Positions 52,446-61,581 are shown, counted from the first letter of the stretch. The stretch is DNA of 64,000 nucleotides from an uncultured Planctomycetota bacterium (GCA_900696465.1 CAADGE010000029.1:1-64000); one strand, 5' to 3'. Numbers and translations: made by a program. The notes: a model not told the origin generated them from the letters alone.

Positions 52446-53245
52446 TGCCTTCAATCCCGGAAACGCTTGAGCAACTGATCACCGAGCGGCAGGACGGCCA
52501 CCTCAGTGCCGCACAGCTCGCGGAGGTGGAGCGCGCTATCGCGACGAATGCCGAAGCCGCCCATCTCGCGCGACGCTACGCACGTCTCTCCGAGTTGCTC
52601 ATCGGTTTTCGAGCGCTGCCGCCGGGAATCGATCTGGCCGGCTTTGAGCGTGCGGTTTCTCAGCGTGTTTCCGATGCCGCGGCGGATCTTTCTTCAATGG
52701 ATGTCGCATCAGAGGTCGGTTCCTCCGCCGTGCCGGAGGTGTTGCGTTTAGCAGGGACGCATTCCGATTCGCAGGATGACGGTGCCGATCGTGTGGATGA
52801 TCTGCTCCACGCCGAGTTTCGCCCGCTGCCCGCCGTGGATTGGGACGCCTTCGGACAGCGCGTATCCTCGGCCGTCCATGCGGAAGCGAGCAGGCGCACG
52901 CGTGCCGTCAGATCGTCGGGACCAAGCGCGGTTCGTCACGCGCGTCGGCTGCGCTGGCTGGTGCGCGGCGTGGTACCGCTGGCGGCGGCGGCCATACTGC
53001 TTATCGCCCTCCGGCCGAGCAGCGTGGAAATGCCCGACGGAATGACCAGTGTTGCCGATCGGCCCTCCCTGGTGAGCGTGTCGATCGACCGTCCGAGTTC
53101 GAGCGGCCGGGTCGTGGTGGCGTTCGATCGATCCTCACCGCCGGTGACCGAGGAGGCCGTCGTCGAGCGTGGTGGTATCATCATCGCGACGACGGGTGCC
53201 GCCCCGCATAATTCGGAAGCGGTCGAGCTGGCACTGTTGTTCTGA
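52445..53245 (+). CDS. Probable anti-sigma factor, membrane protein
   Basis: The 266-residue protein begins LEQLITERQDGHLSAAQLAE, the pattern of cytoplasmic anti-sigma N-termini in planctomycetes, with two such segments in tandem. One membrane helix (LVRGVVPLAAAAILLIAL, about residues 178-195) separates it from a small external part. The zinc motif HxxxCxxC of classical anti-sigma factors is missing. TGATG overlap with the sigma gene supports coupling. Function is inferred from context and layout. Confidence 0.7.
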   Translation: MPSIPETLEQLITERQDGHLSAAQLAEVERAIATNAEAAHLARRYARLSELLIGFRALPPGIDLAGFERAVSQRVSDAAADLSSMDVASEVGSSAVPEVLRLAGTHSDSQDDGADRVDDLLHAEFRPLPAVDWDAFGQRVSSAVHAEASRRTRAVRSSGPSAVRHARRLRWLVRGVVPLAAAAILLIALRPSSVEMPDGMTSVADRPSLVSVSIDRPSSSGRVVVAFDRSSPPVTEEAVVERGGIIIATTGAAPHNSEAVELALLF

Positions 53246-53267
53246 ATCGAGATGGAAGGGTAGCGCG

Positions 53268-54410
53268 ATGAAGCAATGGAAGCTTTGCCTGTGTCTGGTG
53301 TGGGCATATTCGGGCGCGGCGTCAGCACAGGCGCCGCTTCCGGTCGCGGCGACGGCGGCCGATGCGGACGTGGCCATGGCGCTGGATCGGAAGCTGCCCT
53401 CGCTGACATTCAGCGACATGGGACTGAGCGATGCCCTGGCGGACATCGGGCGGCAGGCCGGCGTGAAGATCACGGTCGACGAGGCCTCGATCGAATTGTT
53501 GCCGTGGGGGGCGCAGACGCGGCTGTCAAAGATGACGGTTTCAGATGCCTCCCTGCGAGAGGTCCTTACCCAGATTTTCGAGCAGATCGGGCTGACGTAC
53601 GATGTGCGCGACGGCGGCGTGTTCGTCTTCGCGACGGATCCCCTCAAGCGGATGAATCGCCGGGCGACGTGGGACGATCTGCAACTGCTTCAGCGCTGCC
53701 GGGAGACACCTTTTACACCGGAGAACTTCGAGCAGTTCAAACTTCAGTATCGCATCTCGAGCAAAGTGGACGCGGCCAACATGCTCGAACATCAGCTTAC
53801 TAAGAGCGGTCGCGGGACGATCGCCGAGATGCTCGAAGTTGCAACGGCCTCGCTCGGCTGGGTGTGGTTCCCCAACGGGGATCATCTTGTTATCCGCACG
53901 GCGCAGGCGCAGATCAACAATCGCCTGGCCCGGCGCATCAGCGCCCGCTATACGAACCAGCCGTTGGCGCGGGTGTTGCTGGACCTGTCCGAGAAAGCCG
54001 AGACGCAGTTCATCCTCGAGCCGGGGATGATGCTGAAGCTTCCACCGAACATCGTTCAAAATTACTCGCTGCTTCTGCATTCGACGTCGATCAAGCAGGC
54101 GCTGGAACTGATCTGCGCAGAGACGGGGCTGAAATACGAAGTCGAGCGCGAGGTCGTGCGGATCGGCCTCTCCGATGCCCTTCAGGAGGGCGGCAAGCCG
54201 GCAGCAGTGCGGGCCTCGCCATACGTCGGGAAAATCGTCGTGCCCAGCGCCGACGGCAGCTACACGCTGGAGTTTCTCGTGCGAGCGGAAGAACTGCCGG
54301 CGGATATTCTCGAATCGCGTGACCTGATGATCGAGGAACTCATCCAGAAAATGCGGCGGGAACTGTCTCCCGCGACGCCCATGTCATCGCCGGACGCGCC
54401 CGATCCCTGA
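53268..54410 (+). CDS. Secreted protein with STN-like domains
   Basis: The 380-residue product has a signal peptide (LCLCLVWAYSGAASA) and an N-terminal STN/secretin-like domain: FSDMGLSDALADIGRQAGVKITVD and VSDASLREVLTQIFEQIGL. A second similar unit appears later (NQPLARVLLDLSEKAETQFIL and STSIKQALELICAETGLKYEV). It has no barrel or channel domain, so it is not a secretin. It is the third gene after the sigma and anti-sigma genes, 22 bases from the latter, and may be an envelope sensor or target of the regulon. It shares fold type with the protein at 35122. Confidence 0.7.
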   Translation: MKQWKLCLCLVWAYSGAASAQAPLPVAATAADADVAMALDRKLPSLTFSDMGLSDALADIGRQAGVKITVDEASIELLPWGAQTRLSKMTVSDASLREVLTQIFEQIGLTYDVRDGGVFVFATDPLKRMNRRATWDDLQLLQRCRETPFTPENFEQFKLQYRISSKVDAANMLEHQLTKSGRGTIAEMLEVATASLGWVWFPNGDHLVIRTAQAQINNRLARRISARYTNQPLARVLLDLSEKAETQFILEPGMMLKLPPNIVQNYSLLLHSTSIKQALELICAETGLKYEVEREVVRIGLSDALQEGGKPAAVRASPYVGKIVVPSADGSYTLEFLVRAEELPADILESRDLMIEELIQKMRRELSPATPMSSPDAPDP

Positions 54411-54430
54411 ATTCACGTCAACGAACACGG

Positions 54431-55573
54431 TCAGCTCTTTTCCGATTGTGCGAGTGTGAAGGTGCGCTCACGGCGGTCCAGTCGTCGGTAGATGCGGGCG
54501 TGGCCTTCAACCATGACCGGCACGCTGAGGTGCTGCCGGGCGGCGGCTTGCGCTTCTGCGGCGAGCCGTCGCGCGGTGGATGGGTTGTCCAGCAGGCGAA
54601 GCAGACACGTCGAGAGTGTTTGCTCGTCATCTTCGGAAAAGAGAAGGGCGTTCTCTTCATTTACGAGGTGATCGTAAGGGCTTCGCTGCGGGGCCAGGAT
54701 GGCCAGTCCGGCGGCCATGGCGTGGATCAGCTCCTCGCGATGCGGGGCGGCGGCCGAGGGCAGGCAGAAGATGTCGGCGGCCTCCAATGCGGAACGAAGG
54801 TACTCCAGCCGACCCGTAAAGATGACCTGCTGATCGATCTCCAGGTCTTCAGCGACTCGTCGCAGGGCAGGTTCGCCTGGCCCACGGCCGATGACGAAGA
54901 CCAGCAGATTCGGATGGCGCTGCACGGCAATTTTCGCGGTGCGCAAAACGGCTTCGATACCCTGATCCTCTTGCAGGGCACCGGCGATGACGAGGGTCGC
55001 CGCGCGGTCGGGGTCTCTGAAAGCCGACGGTGCAGGTGCGGCCGGTGCTCCCAGCGGAATCACATCGATCCGGTGATCCGTACGAAGACGCTGGCGAATG
55101 GCGGCTGCCAGAACCTCTGATGGCGCAATCATCGTTGCGGGGCCGCCTGCGGACGAAAGCGAGGTGACACTGCTAATCTCGGAAGCCGACCAGAGACTTA
55201 TTAACAGGGAGCCCTCGGTTGCAGCGGCGATCTCTGCGGCCAACGGCGCTGTGCGAGGCGAGAAACTGTGGACGAGGATCGGCGTGGCGGGCTTGAGGGA
55301 TTGCGCCTTTTCCAGGACCTGCGCGGCGATTCGCTTGTGGGCCAAACCAGCCAAAGGCCAAAGATGCGGCTTGTAGGTGATGATCTGTGTCGGCCCCGTG
55401 GCGAGTTGACGGCAGCGATCTTCATCGGGCACGACGAGCAGGAGATCCACGAGTTCGTCGATGAGGCCGATCTGGAGAGAGCGTAGCGCCGTGGGCAGTC
55501 GATCGGTGACACTTTCATCGGCCACCATGCAGGCGACCATGCGCTGCGCGGTATCGGAGAGGTTCGGGTTCAC
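54431..55573 (-). CDS. Family 4-like glycosyltransferase (GT-B)
   Basis: The 380-residue protein shows the C-terminal half of a GT-B transferase: TLVIAGALQEDQGIEAVLRTA, LVFVIGRGPGEPALRRVAED, VIFTGRLEYLRSALEAADIFCLPSAAAPHREELIHAMAAGLAILAP, including the E-x7-E-like motif. The N-terminal half is diverged. It should add sugar from a nucleotide donor to a surface glycan. GTG 55573 is preferred, since an ATG at 55801 would overlap the divergent RpiB-DeoC gene. A perfect TATAAT lies upstream at 55646. Confidence 0.8.
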   Translation of the reverse strand: MNPNLSDTAQRMVACMVADESVTDRLPTALRSLQIGLIDELVDLLLVVPDEDRCRQLATGPTQIITYKPHLWPLAGLAHKRIAAQVLEKAQSLKPATPILVHSFSPRTAPLAAEIAAATEGSLLISLWSASEISSVTSLSSAGGPATMIAPSEVLAAAIRQRLRTDHRIDVIPLGAPAAPAPSAFRDPDRAATLVIAGALQEDQGIEAVLRTAKIAVQRHPNLLVFVIGRGPGEPALRRVAEDLEIDQQVIFTGRLEYLRSALEAADIFCLPSAAAPHREELIHAMAAGLAILAPQRSPYDHLVNEENALLFSEDDEQTLSTCLLRLLDNPSTARRLAAEAQAAARQHLSVPVMVEGHARIYRRLDRRERTFTLAQSEKS

Positions 55574-55645
55574 GACCTGACAGGACCTCCGGCCGGATCG
55601 GCGGAATTCACGGCGTCCGAACGGCGGCGTGAATTCGACGCATGC

Positions 55646-55651
55646 ATTATA
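55646..55651 (-). promoter_or_regulatory. -10 element of the glycosyltransferase gene
   Basis: A perfect TATAAT on the minus strand, 73 bases before the GTG start. No clear -35 hexamer is seen at 16-18 bases. Confidence 0.4.
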
Positions 55652-55709
55652 AACGAACCACCGCCGGCGCGTTCGAAAATTGCAGAAATAAGAATGCCGG
55701 GTTGCCTGC

Positions 55710-55740
55710 TTGACGCTTGGATCACTCCGCCTGCTAATAG
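55710..55740 (+). promoter_or_regulatory. Promoter candidate of the RpiB-DeoC gene
   Basis: TTGACG (55710-55715) and TAATAG (55735-55740) lie 19 bases apart, longer than ideal. The ATG is 33 bases downstream. Confidence 0.3.
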
Positions 55741-55772
55741 CGTATTCAGATGTAACGGAAAGACCGGAGACC

Positions 55773-57272
55773 ATGCCCGAGAAGCTGCCTTCCAAGTCCA
55801 TCGCCCTTGGCGCCGATCACGGCGGCTACGAGCTCAAGGAGCATCTCAAGAAACTTTTGTCTGATCAGGGCCACCGGATCGAAGATCAGGGCACCTTTGA
55901 CCGCAATCCGACGGACTATCCGCGCATCGCTGCGGCTGTTGCCCGGCTTGTTTCGGAGGGCCGGTGTGAGATCGGGATCATTATCGACGGGGCGGGCATC
56001 GGCTCGTCGATGGTGGCCAATAAGTTTCCGGGTGTACGGGCGGCGCTGTGCTACGACGTTTCCTCGGCGCGAAACAGCCGGGAGCACAACGATGCAAACG
56101 TCCTGACTCTCGGGGCCAGTCTGATCGGGGCGGGGCTTGCCGAACAGATCGTGGACACGTTTTTATCGACCGCGTGCACCGTGGACCGGCATTTGCGGCG
56201 CGTGGCGATGATCGCTGAGGTCGAACGTGATATGATGAGGTCTGCGTCGGGTGCCAGTCCGGAATGTGCCGCCGCTGCCGCGCCGGCGAGGAGTGCCGCG
56301 GAGTCGTCACGCGTGATGAACACGGAAGACCTCAAGCAAATCAGCGGCCTGACCAACCTGTCCGAGTCCGACCTTGCACGGATCGCCGAGCGCATCGCGC
56401 AAGTGATGGCCCGAGACGGCTGGCCCGCAGCCGGTCCATGCTCCTGCTGCGGCGATCATTGCCAGGGTCGGTGCGCGGAACGAAGCCCGGACACGGTGCG
56501 CGGCTTCATCGGCATGGGTGCGGATCGGATCGGCATGGGGCCGGGCGGCGGTCCGGTAGCACGGGACGTTTCCCATTACATCGATCATACGCTGCTCAAG
56601 CCGGAAGCGACCCGCCAGCAGATTGAGCAGCTCTGCCGTGAGGCACTCGAATACGGCTTCGCGTCCGTCTGCATCAATCCGAACTGGGTGAAGATCGCGG
56701 CTGATCTGCTCAAGGGATCGCGGGTGGTGGTCTGCACGGTGGCGGGTTTCCCACTCGGCGCTCATACGCCGGATGTCAAAGCGACAGAAGCCCGACGAGC
56801 CATCCGCGACGGGGCACGCGAGATCGACATGGTGATCAACATCGGCGCTCTCAAGAGCGGTGACGATGACCTGGTGTACCGTGACATCAAGGCCGTGGTC
56901 GATGCCTGCACCGATGGCCGTGCGATCTGCAAGGTGATCATCGAGTGTGCATTGCTGACCGACGACGAAAAAGTTCGTGCATGCCTGCTGGCCAAGCGTG
57001 CCCGGGCGGATTTCGTGAAGACGAGCACGGGCTTCGCGTCGACGGGAGCGACGGCGCACGACGTGGCTCTTATGAGCCATGCGGTCGCGGGGACGCGGAT
57101 GGGCGTGAAGGCGGCGGGGGGTATTCGCAGCTACGAGGATTTCCGGAAGATGGTCGAAGCCGGCGCGACACGCATCGGCGCGAGCGCCGGTGTGCAGATC
57201 GTGAAAGAAGCCAAGAGCGGTGGGCCTGCATCTACCGAACCTGCCGGATCGGGTGCGAAGGACAAGTACTGA
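55773..57272 (+). CDS. RpiB-like / DeoC fusion protein
   Basis: Residues 7-150 form an RpiB/LacAB-type sugar-phosphate isomerase domain ([40 protein letters not shown]). The catalytic cysteine of RpiB (CGTGIG) is Asp72 here (DGAGIG), and the Thr is Ala74. A linker with five cysteines (223-234) follows. Residues 265-490 are deoxyribose-phosphate aldolase: [12 protein letters not shown], the Schiff-base Lys in [10 protein letters not shown] (about 416) and GVKAAGGI (Lys about 446). The two activities meet in nucleoside pentose breakdown. ATG 55773 with GGAGA was chosen. Confidence 0.88.
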   Translation: MPEKLPSKSIALGADHGGYELKEHLKKLLSDQGHRIEDQGTFDRNPTDYPRIAAAVARLVSEGRCEIGIIIDGAGIGSSMVANKFPGVRAALCYDVSSARNSREHNDANVLTLGASLIGAGLAEQIVDTFLSTACTVDRHLRRVAMIAEVERDMMRSASGASPECAAAAAPARSAAESSRVMNTEDLKQISGLTNLSESDLARIAERIAQVMARDGWPAAGPCSCCGDHCQGRCAERSPDTVRGFIGMGADRIGMGPGGGPVARDVSHYIDHTLLKPEATRQQIEQLCREALEYGFASVCINPNWVKIAADLLKGSRVVVCTVAGFPLGAHTPDVKATEARRAIRDGAREIDMVINIGALKSGDDDLVYRDIKAVVDACTDGRAICKVIIECALLTDDEKVRACLLAKRARADFVKTSTGFASTGATAHDVALMSHAVAGTRMGVKAAGGIRSYEDFRKMVEAGATRIGASAGVQIVKEAKSGGPASTEPAGSGAKDKY

Positions 57273-57308
57273 GTTCCATTCGCCGCAACTTGCTTACGTG
57301 AACATCCG

Positions 57309-58358
57309 GTGACCTCGGAAGATGCTTGCAGGGGCAGTTTCCGCGTGGAACAGACGGATCTTTTTGAAGATGGACCATCGGGCGGAAATACTCCGCCGCC
57401 GGAGGTCCTACCGCAGGCCGCGGCACTGGCCGAGCGGCTACGGTTGCTGGCCGGTCAGCACATCTATCTCGGGACTTCAAGCTGGAAATACGAGGGCTGG
57501 CTGGGAAGAATCTACGATCCGAAACGATACGAAACTCGCAAGCGATTCTCACTGAAGAAATTCAATCGGGAGTGCCTGTCGGATTATTCGAGGGTCTTTC
57601 CGACGGTGGGTGGGGATTTTTCGTTTTACCAGTTTCCATCGGACGAGGCCTGGGCGGAGATGATGGCCCAGGTGTCGCCGGGTTTTCGATTCAGTCTGAA
57701 GATTCCCGAAGAGATCACCGTCGAACGATTTCCTGACCTGCCGCGGTATGGGAGGCGGGCAGGCCAGTCGAACCCCGCGTTCATGGATGCATCGCGGTTG
57801 TGTGATCTGCTGCTCGCCCGGCTCGAACCCTATCGCGATCGCCTCGGTGTATTGATGTTTGAGTTCGGTACGATACACGACGGGCCGTTGCGCGAGGTAA
57901 GTGCATTCGCCGGGGCACTGGATCGACTGTTGTCGTGCCTGCCGACGCGGCGATTTGAATTCGCCGTGGAAGTGCGAAATCGCGAATTCGTGAAAGCGAG
58001 CAGTCCCTACTTTGAATGTCTCAGGAGCCACGGTGTGGCGCACTGCCTGAACAGTTGGACACGGATGCCGTCGCTCGCGGAGCAGCTCGCCGTGCCGGAG
58101 ATCTTCACTGCGGGGCACGCTGCCGCGCGGCTCCTGCTGCGTCCTGGCCGTGCCTATCAACAGGCGGTGGACCGCTTCGCGCCGTACGAGAAGGTGCAGG
58201 AGCCGTACCCGGAAGGGCGAGCGGCGCTGGTTGACCTGATCCGCCGCTGTCGAGCAGACGGTCGAAGCTTGTATGTGTATGTGAACAACCGGCTGGAGGG
58301 CAGTGCCATTCAGACGATCGAGGAGGTCACGGCGGAGTTGCCGGAGTACGGGGCATGA
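57309..58358 (+). CDS. DUF72 (YecE-like) family protein
   Basis: The 349-residue product has the DUF72 TIM-barrel pattern: IYLGTSSWKYEGWLGRIYDP, YSRVFPTVGGDFSFYQFPSD, RFSLKIPEEIT, FAVEVRNREFV and LYVYVNNRLEG with the family's final Asn-rich strand. The function of the family is unknown. The start is GTG; about 45 residues precede the domain. It follows the RpiB-DeoC gene by 36 bases in the same direction. Confidence 0.88.
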   Translation: MTSEDACRGSFRVEQTDLFEDGPSGGNTPPPEVLPQAAALAERLRLLAGQHIYLGTSSWKYEGWLGRIYDPKRYETRKRFSLKKFNRECLSDYSRVFPTVGGDFSFYQFPSDEAWAEMMAQVSPGFRFSLKIPEEITVERFPDLPRYGRRAGQSNPAFMDASRLCDLLLARLEPYRDRLGVLMFEFGTIHDGPLREVSAFAGALDRLLSCLPTRRFEFAVEVRNREFVKASSPYFECLRSHGVAHCLNSWTRMPSLAEQLAVPEIFTAGHAAARLLLRPGRAYQQAVDRFAPYEKVQEPYPEGRAALVDLIRRCRADGRSLYVYVNNRLEGSAIQTIEEVTAELPEYGA

Positions 58359-58454
58359 GCCGGACCGCGGGGTGGTTGCGTGCCGAAAGGAGATACGGGA
58401 TACTTCGTTCGGGACTGATCGACTTCGATTCCTGCCGGGAGGACACGACAAGGC

Positions 58455-58628
58455 ATGAAGGCCGAACCAATTCTCGCAAAGCTCAACGAACTTCGAAAAG
58501 AGGCCGAGGGCGACGACACCGACATGGAGTGGCTCGCCCTGCATCACGCATTCTGCTTCATCTCCTACAAGATGGCGGACTTCCAGAAGTACCTCGATGA
58601 AGTGGCGAACCAGAACTCGAAGCAATGA
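58455..58628 (+). CDS. Small hypothetical protein (57 residues)
   Basis: This short frame encodes a helical, mostly acidic protein: KAEPILAKLNELRKEAEG, then MEWLALHHAFCFISYKMADF and a charged end. The codon use and amphipathic pattern look real. GGAGG stands 13 bases before the ATG, and the gene sits snugly between the DUF72 and ASCH genes in the same direction. I do not recognise a family. Its alternative reading frames give nothing sensible, which supports the call. Confidence 0.7.
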   Translation: MKAEPILAKLNELRKEAEGDDTDMEWLALHHAFCFISYKMADFQKYLDEVANQNSKQ

Positions 58629-58643
58629 TTCGAGCGTTTGTTC

Positions 58644-59099
58644 ATGCGGCACCATCTGGTCATCGTCCGCGAGCCCTACCTCAAGCTGATGCTTTCCGGT
58701 CGCAAGAAGATCGAGTGCCGGCTTTCGTCGTCGCGAAGGCCGCCGTATGAAGCGGTCTCGCCGGGCGATTTGCTCTGGCTGAAGCTGCCATCAAGGCCGA
58801 TCTGCGCGCTGGCCCGGGTGGGCGACGTGAAGTACGGTGCTTCCCGTGATAGCGCGGAACTGGTTCGCTGGGTGCAGCGCCACCGGCGGGAGATTCTCGC
58901 GGAGGATGCGTTCTACAAGGATGCCGCGGCCTGGGCGCGATATGCCAGTCTGATCCGCCTGGAGCTTGTTCTTTCGCTGCGGCCAGTGCCGGTGGCCAAG
59001 TCGGACCAGCGCGCGTGGGTGGTGATGAAGTCGCCTCCGACACCGGGCCAGCGGATCGGGCGGGCCTCGGTTCGCAAAGCGCGTGCGAAACAGCCCTGA
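58644..59099 (+). CDS. ASCH domain protein
   Basis: The 151-residue product begins with HHLVIVREPYLKLMLSGRKKIECR, the ASCH/PUA-like opening in which Lys and Glu/Arg line an RNA-binding cleft, followed by VSPGDLLWLKLPSRPICALARVGDV. The C-terminal part is basic. ASCH proteins are thought to bind RNA or modified nucleosides; some hydrolyse acetylcytidine. ATG 58644 is preferred over TTG 58638. It follows the 57-residue gene by 15 bases. Confidence 0.75.
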   Translation: MRHHLVIVREPYLKLMLSGRKKIECRLSSSRRPPYEAVSPGDLLWLKLPSRPICALARVGDVKYGASRDSAELVRWVQRHRREILAEDAFYKDAAAWARYASLIRLELVLSLRPVPVAKSDQRAWVVMKSPPTPGQRIGRASVRKARAKQP

Positions 59100-59183
59100 G
59101 CCATCTCACTCCTTAACACGCCTGACGATCAGATCGCGGTTATCAGTAGGTCGCAACCGGCTGATGTCAGTCCGCAGCGCGTG

Positions 59184-59909
59184 TTACATGCCGATCTGAA
59201 TGGCCACGCCGCAAGCCAGCACCACCAGGCCGGCGAGCGCGTGACCGTAGCGCTCGAAGCGCCCAAGCTTGAGGAAGGAGGTCCCCATGCAGAGTGCGAC
59301 GACGATGGTGGTCATGGTGACAAGCGTAGCGAGCGCGAAGAGGATGGTGACACAGATCAGTCCCCACATGCTGCCTTTGGCCGCGGGATACATGAGCATG
59401 GGAATCAACGGCTCGCAGGGGCCGAAGAGAAAGACGGTGAAGAGAATCCAGGGCGTCATTCGGCCGGCAGTGTCAGATCGCTGGTCCTCGTGCGTGTGGA
59501 CGTGGAGATGTCCGGGATCGTGCGCGTGTTCGTGCGTGTGAACGGTGCCGTCTTCGTGGGCATGCAGATGGGTATGCGGGCGATTGCGAACGGCGTGACG
59601 CACACCCCAGGCAAAGTAGGCCAGACCGAAGGCGAGCATCATCCAGCCGGCGATCTGTCCGCGAAACTCCTCTATCGTCTCCACACTGAAGAGGGCCAGC
59701 CCCATGGCCACGCCGACGAATCCGAGGACGATGGAGCCGGCAATATGGCCCACGCCGCAGAGGAGCGTGACCAGGATGGTTTTCTGCATCGACCATCGGC
59801 CGATGCGGGACATGGCAGCAAATGGGATGTAGTGGTCGGGTCCGAGGGCGGTATGCACCGCGCCGACGGTGACGGCGGCCAGGCAGAGAATGCTCAGGTC
59901 ATCGGTCAT
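59184..59909 (-). CDS. Nickel/cobalt carrier-like membrane protein with His-rich loop
   Basis: The 241-residue protein has six membrane segments, with HTALGPDHYIPFAAMSRIGRW in the first loop (the H-x-D motif typical of NicO/UreH carriers) and FGPCEPLIPMLMYPA in the second half. A loop near residues 112-143 holds some eleven histidines (THLHAHEDG, HTHEHAHDPGHLHVHTHED), likely a metal-binding reservoir. The family moves nickel or cobalt; direction is not certain. It is downstream of mreB in the same direction. A hairpin overlaps its ribosome binding region. Confidence 0.75.
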   Translation of the reverse strand: MTDDLSILCLAAVTVGAVHTALGPDHYIPFAAMSRIGRWSMQKTILVTLLCGVGHIAGSIVLGFVGVAMGLALFSVETIEEFRGQIAGWMMLAFGLAYFAWGVRHAVRNRPHTHLHAHEDGTVHTHEHAHDPGHLHVHTHEDQRSDTAGRMTPWILFTVFLFGPCEPLIPMLMYPAAKGSMWGLICVTILFALATLVTMTTIVVALCMGTSFLKLGRFERYGHALAGLVVLACGVAIQIGM

Positions 59910-59913
59910 GGTC

Positions 59914-59936
59914 TGTTGCCACCCCTCGTGGCGACA
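59914..59936 (-). promoter_or_regulatory. Hairpin over the ribosome binding region of the metal carrier
   Basis: TGTCGCCAC and GTGGCAACA pair over nine positions with one G-U-type mismatch, and the 5-base loop GAGGG could be the ribosome binding site, about twelve bases before the ATG. It may also be an attenuator or part of the mreB 3' end. No known riboswitch matches. Confidence 0.35.
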
Positions 59937-60033
59937 AGTTTCGTGCCACGCACTGTAGCCGATGGAACAGGCCCATTCTATCCATGAAAATAAGTGGGGG
60001 TTGGCGGATGGAGATGTTCGAACTGTGACTCAA

Positions 60034-61086
60034 TCACGGATTACCGTCGTCCGTCTCCATGGTCTTACGCCATTCATGGAGATTTTCGAGGTAAACGCTG
60101 GTGCCACGAGCGACGCAGGAGAGCGGGTCATCCACGACGCGGACTTCCAGGCCTGTGCCATCGGCCATGACCTTGTCGAGCCCGCGCAGAAGGGCACCGC
60201 CGCCGCAGAGGTGGATGCCGTTGTCGACGAGGTCGGCGGCCAGCTCGGGCTCGCAGCGCTCGAGGGTGTGGGTGACGGCGTCGAGGATCTGGCTGACGGG
60301 TTCGCGCAGGGCCTCGCGGATCTCCTGGCTGGTGACAATGGTCTTGCGAGGCAGGCCGCTGATCATGTCGCGCCCGCGGACTTCCATGCTGAGTTCTTCG
60401 TCGAGCGGCGACGCAGAACCGATCTGAATCTTGATCTGCTCGGCGGTCTGCGGGCCGATCTGCATGTTGTAGGTGCGTTTCATGTGAGCCATGATGGCTT
60501 CGTCGAGGTCATCGCCGGCGACGCGGAGCGATTCGCTCGCGGAGATGTCGGCCAGAGACATGATGGCCACTTCGGTTGTGCCGCCGCCGATATCGACGAT
60601 CATGCTTGCGCGGGCTTCAGCAATAGGCAGGCCGGACCCGATGCCGGCGGCCATGGGTTCCTGAATCAGATAAACGCGGCGCGCCCCGGCACGCTCGGCC
60701 GATCCGTAGACCGCGCGCTTTTCGACGGCCGTGATCCCTGAGGGAACGGCGATAACCACGCGCGGGCGAATGAAACGGCGGCCGCCGTGGACCTTTCGGA
60801 TGAAGTAGCCGAGCATGGCTTCGGTGATGTCGAAGTCGGCGATCACGCCGTCCTTGAGCGGGCGCACCGCGGCGATGGAGCCCGGTGTCTTGCCGAGCAT
60901 TTCTTTGGCGACGAGCCCGACGGCGTTGCCGTTCTGCAGGACCTGATTGGTGCCTTTGCGCACAGCGACCACCGAGGGTTCGTTCAGAACGATGCCCTCA
61001 CCGCGGACGCAGACGAGCGTGTTGCAGGTGCCCAGGTCGATTCCCATGTCGACGCTGAACATCCCGAGTAGCGAGTCGAAGAGCAA
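60034..61086 (-). CDS. mreB: Rod-shape determining protein MreB
   Basis: This bacterial actin has the phosphate-1 loop GIDLGTCNTLV, VVIAVPSGITAVEKRAV, the phosphate-2 loop IVDIGGGTTEVAI, and the adenosine motif GIHLCGGGALLRGL. It forms membrane-bound filaments that guide wall synthesis. I chose TTG 61086 because GAAGGGA lies eight bases upstream and gives MLFDSLLGMFSVDMGIDLG, the usual MreB beginning (350 residues); ATG 61062 is an alternative. mreC and mreD do not follow, which is unusual. Confidence 0.95.
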   Translation of the reverse strand: MLFDSLLGMFSVDMGIDLGTCNTLVCVRGEGIVLNEPSVVAVRKGTNQVLQNGNAVGLVAKEMLGKTPGSIAAVRPLKDGVIADFDITEAMLGYFIRKVHGGRRFIRPRVVIAVPSGITAVEKRAVYGSAERAGARRVYLIQEPMAAGIGSGLPIAEARASMIVDIGGGTTEVAIMSLADISASESLRVAGDDLDEAIMAHMKRTYNMQIGPQTAEQIKIQIGSASPLDEELSMEVRGRDMISGLPRKTIVTSQEIREALREPVSQILDAVTHTLERCEPELAADLVDNGIHLCGGGALLRGLDKVMADGTGLEVRVVDDPLSCVARGTSVYLENLHEWRKTMETDDGNP

Positions 61087-61337
61087 AGCAGATGTCCCTT
61101 CCGGTGAAAGTGCCCGCTCGAGCCGAATCCATTCGGTGGGCAAGCGCGACGGGCGCAAAAACAATGCCGCCACACCGTGGGCGGTATTCTACCCGTCATA
61201 CGCGGATTCGCCACTATCCGATCGAGCCGGGAAATAGATTATCTACTTTGAAGGGTCTGGGAAGGGCCGCGAAGGGCATCGTCAGCGGCAGCCGTGGGAC
61301 GGGATAATATTGGCGAGCGATGGCAGATGAAGAGGGA

Positions 61338-61505
61338 TCAGAAGCCAGGGAAGGGCTTGCCGAGCAATTCGTTGCAGCGGTAAATTGCAAAGGCCACGGC
61401 TCCGATTGCGGCGAAAAGGGCCACGGCCACCATGACCGTGTAGATGTCATTGGAGGGCCGTACGCGTGGGCCGGAAGGTCCGCTCTTGCCGGTTGCTGCA
61501 GCCAT
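61338..61505 (-). CDS. Small single-pass membrane protein (55 residues)
   Basis: This short frame encodes MAAATGKSGPSGPRVRPSND, then a hydrophobic helix (IYTVMVAVALFAAIGAVAFA) and IYRCNELLGKPFPGF. The charge pattern predicts a cytoplasmic N-terminus and one membrane span. GGAG lies nine bases upstream of the ATG. It stands between the coiled-coil protein gene (76 bases upstream) and mreB in the same direction. The layout is familiar from planctomycete genomes but the function is unknown. Confidence 0.7.
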   Translation of the reverse strand: MAAATGKSGPSGPRVRPSNDIYTVMVAVALFAAIGAVAFAIYRCNELLGKPFPGF

Positions 61506-61581
61506 AGTTCGTTACTCCGCTCGTTCCTGTGAATTGTTCACGATCGTCTATCAGGTTACCGGCATTATCGTCGGTGGGAGG

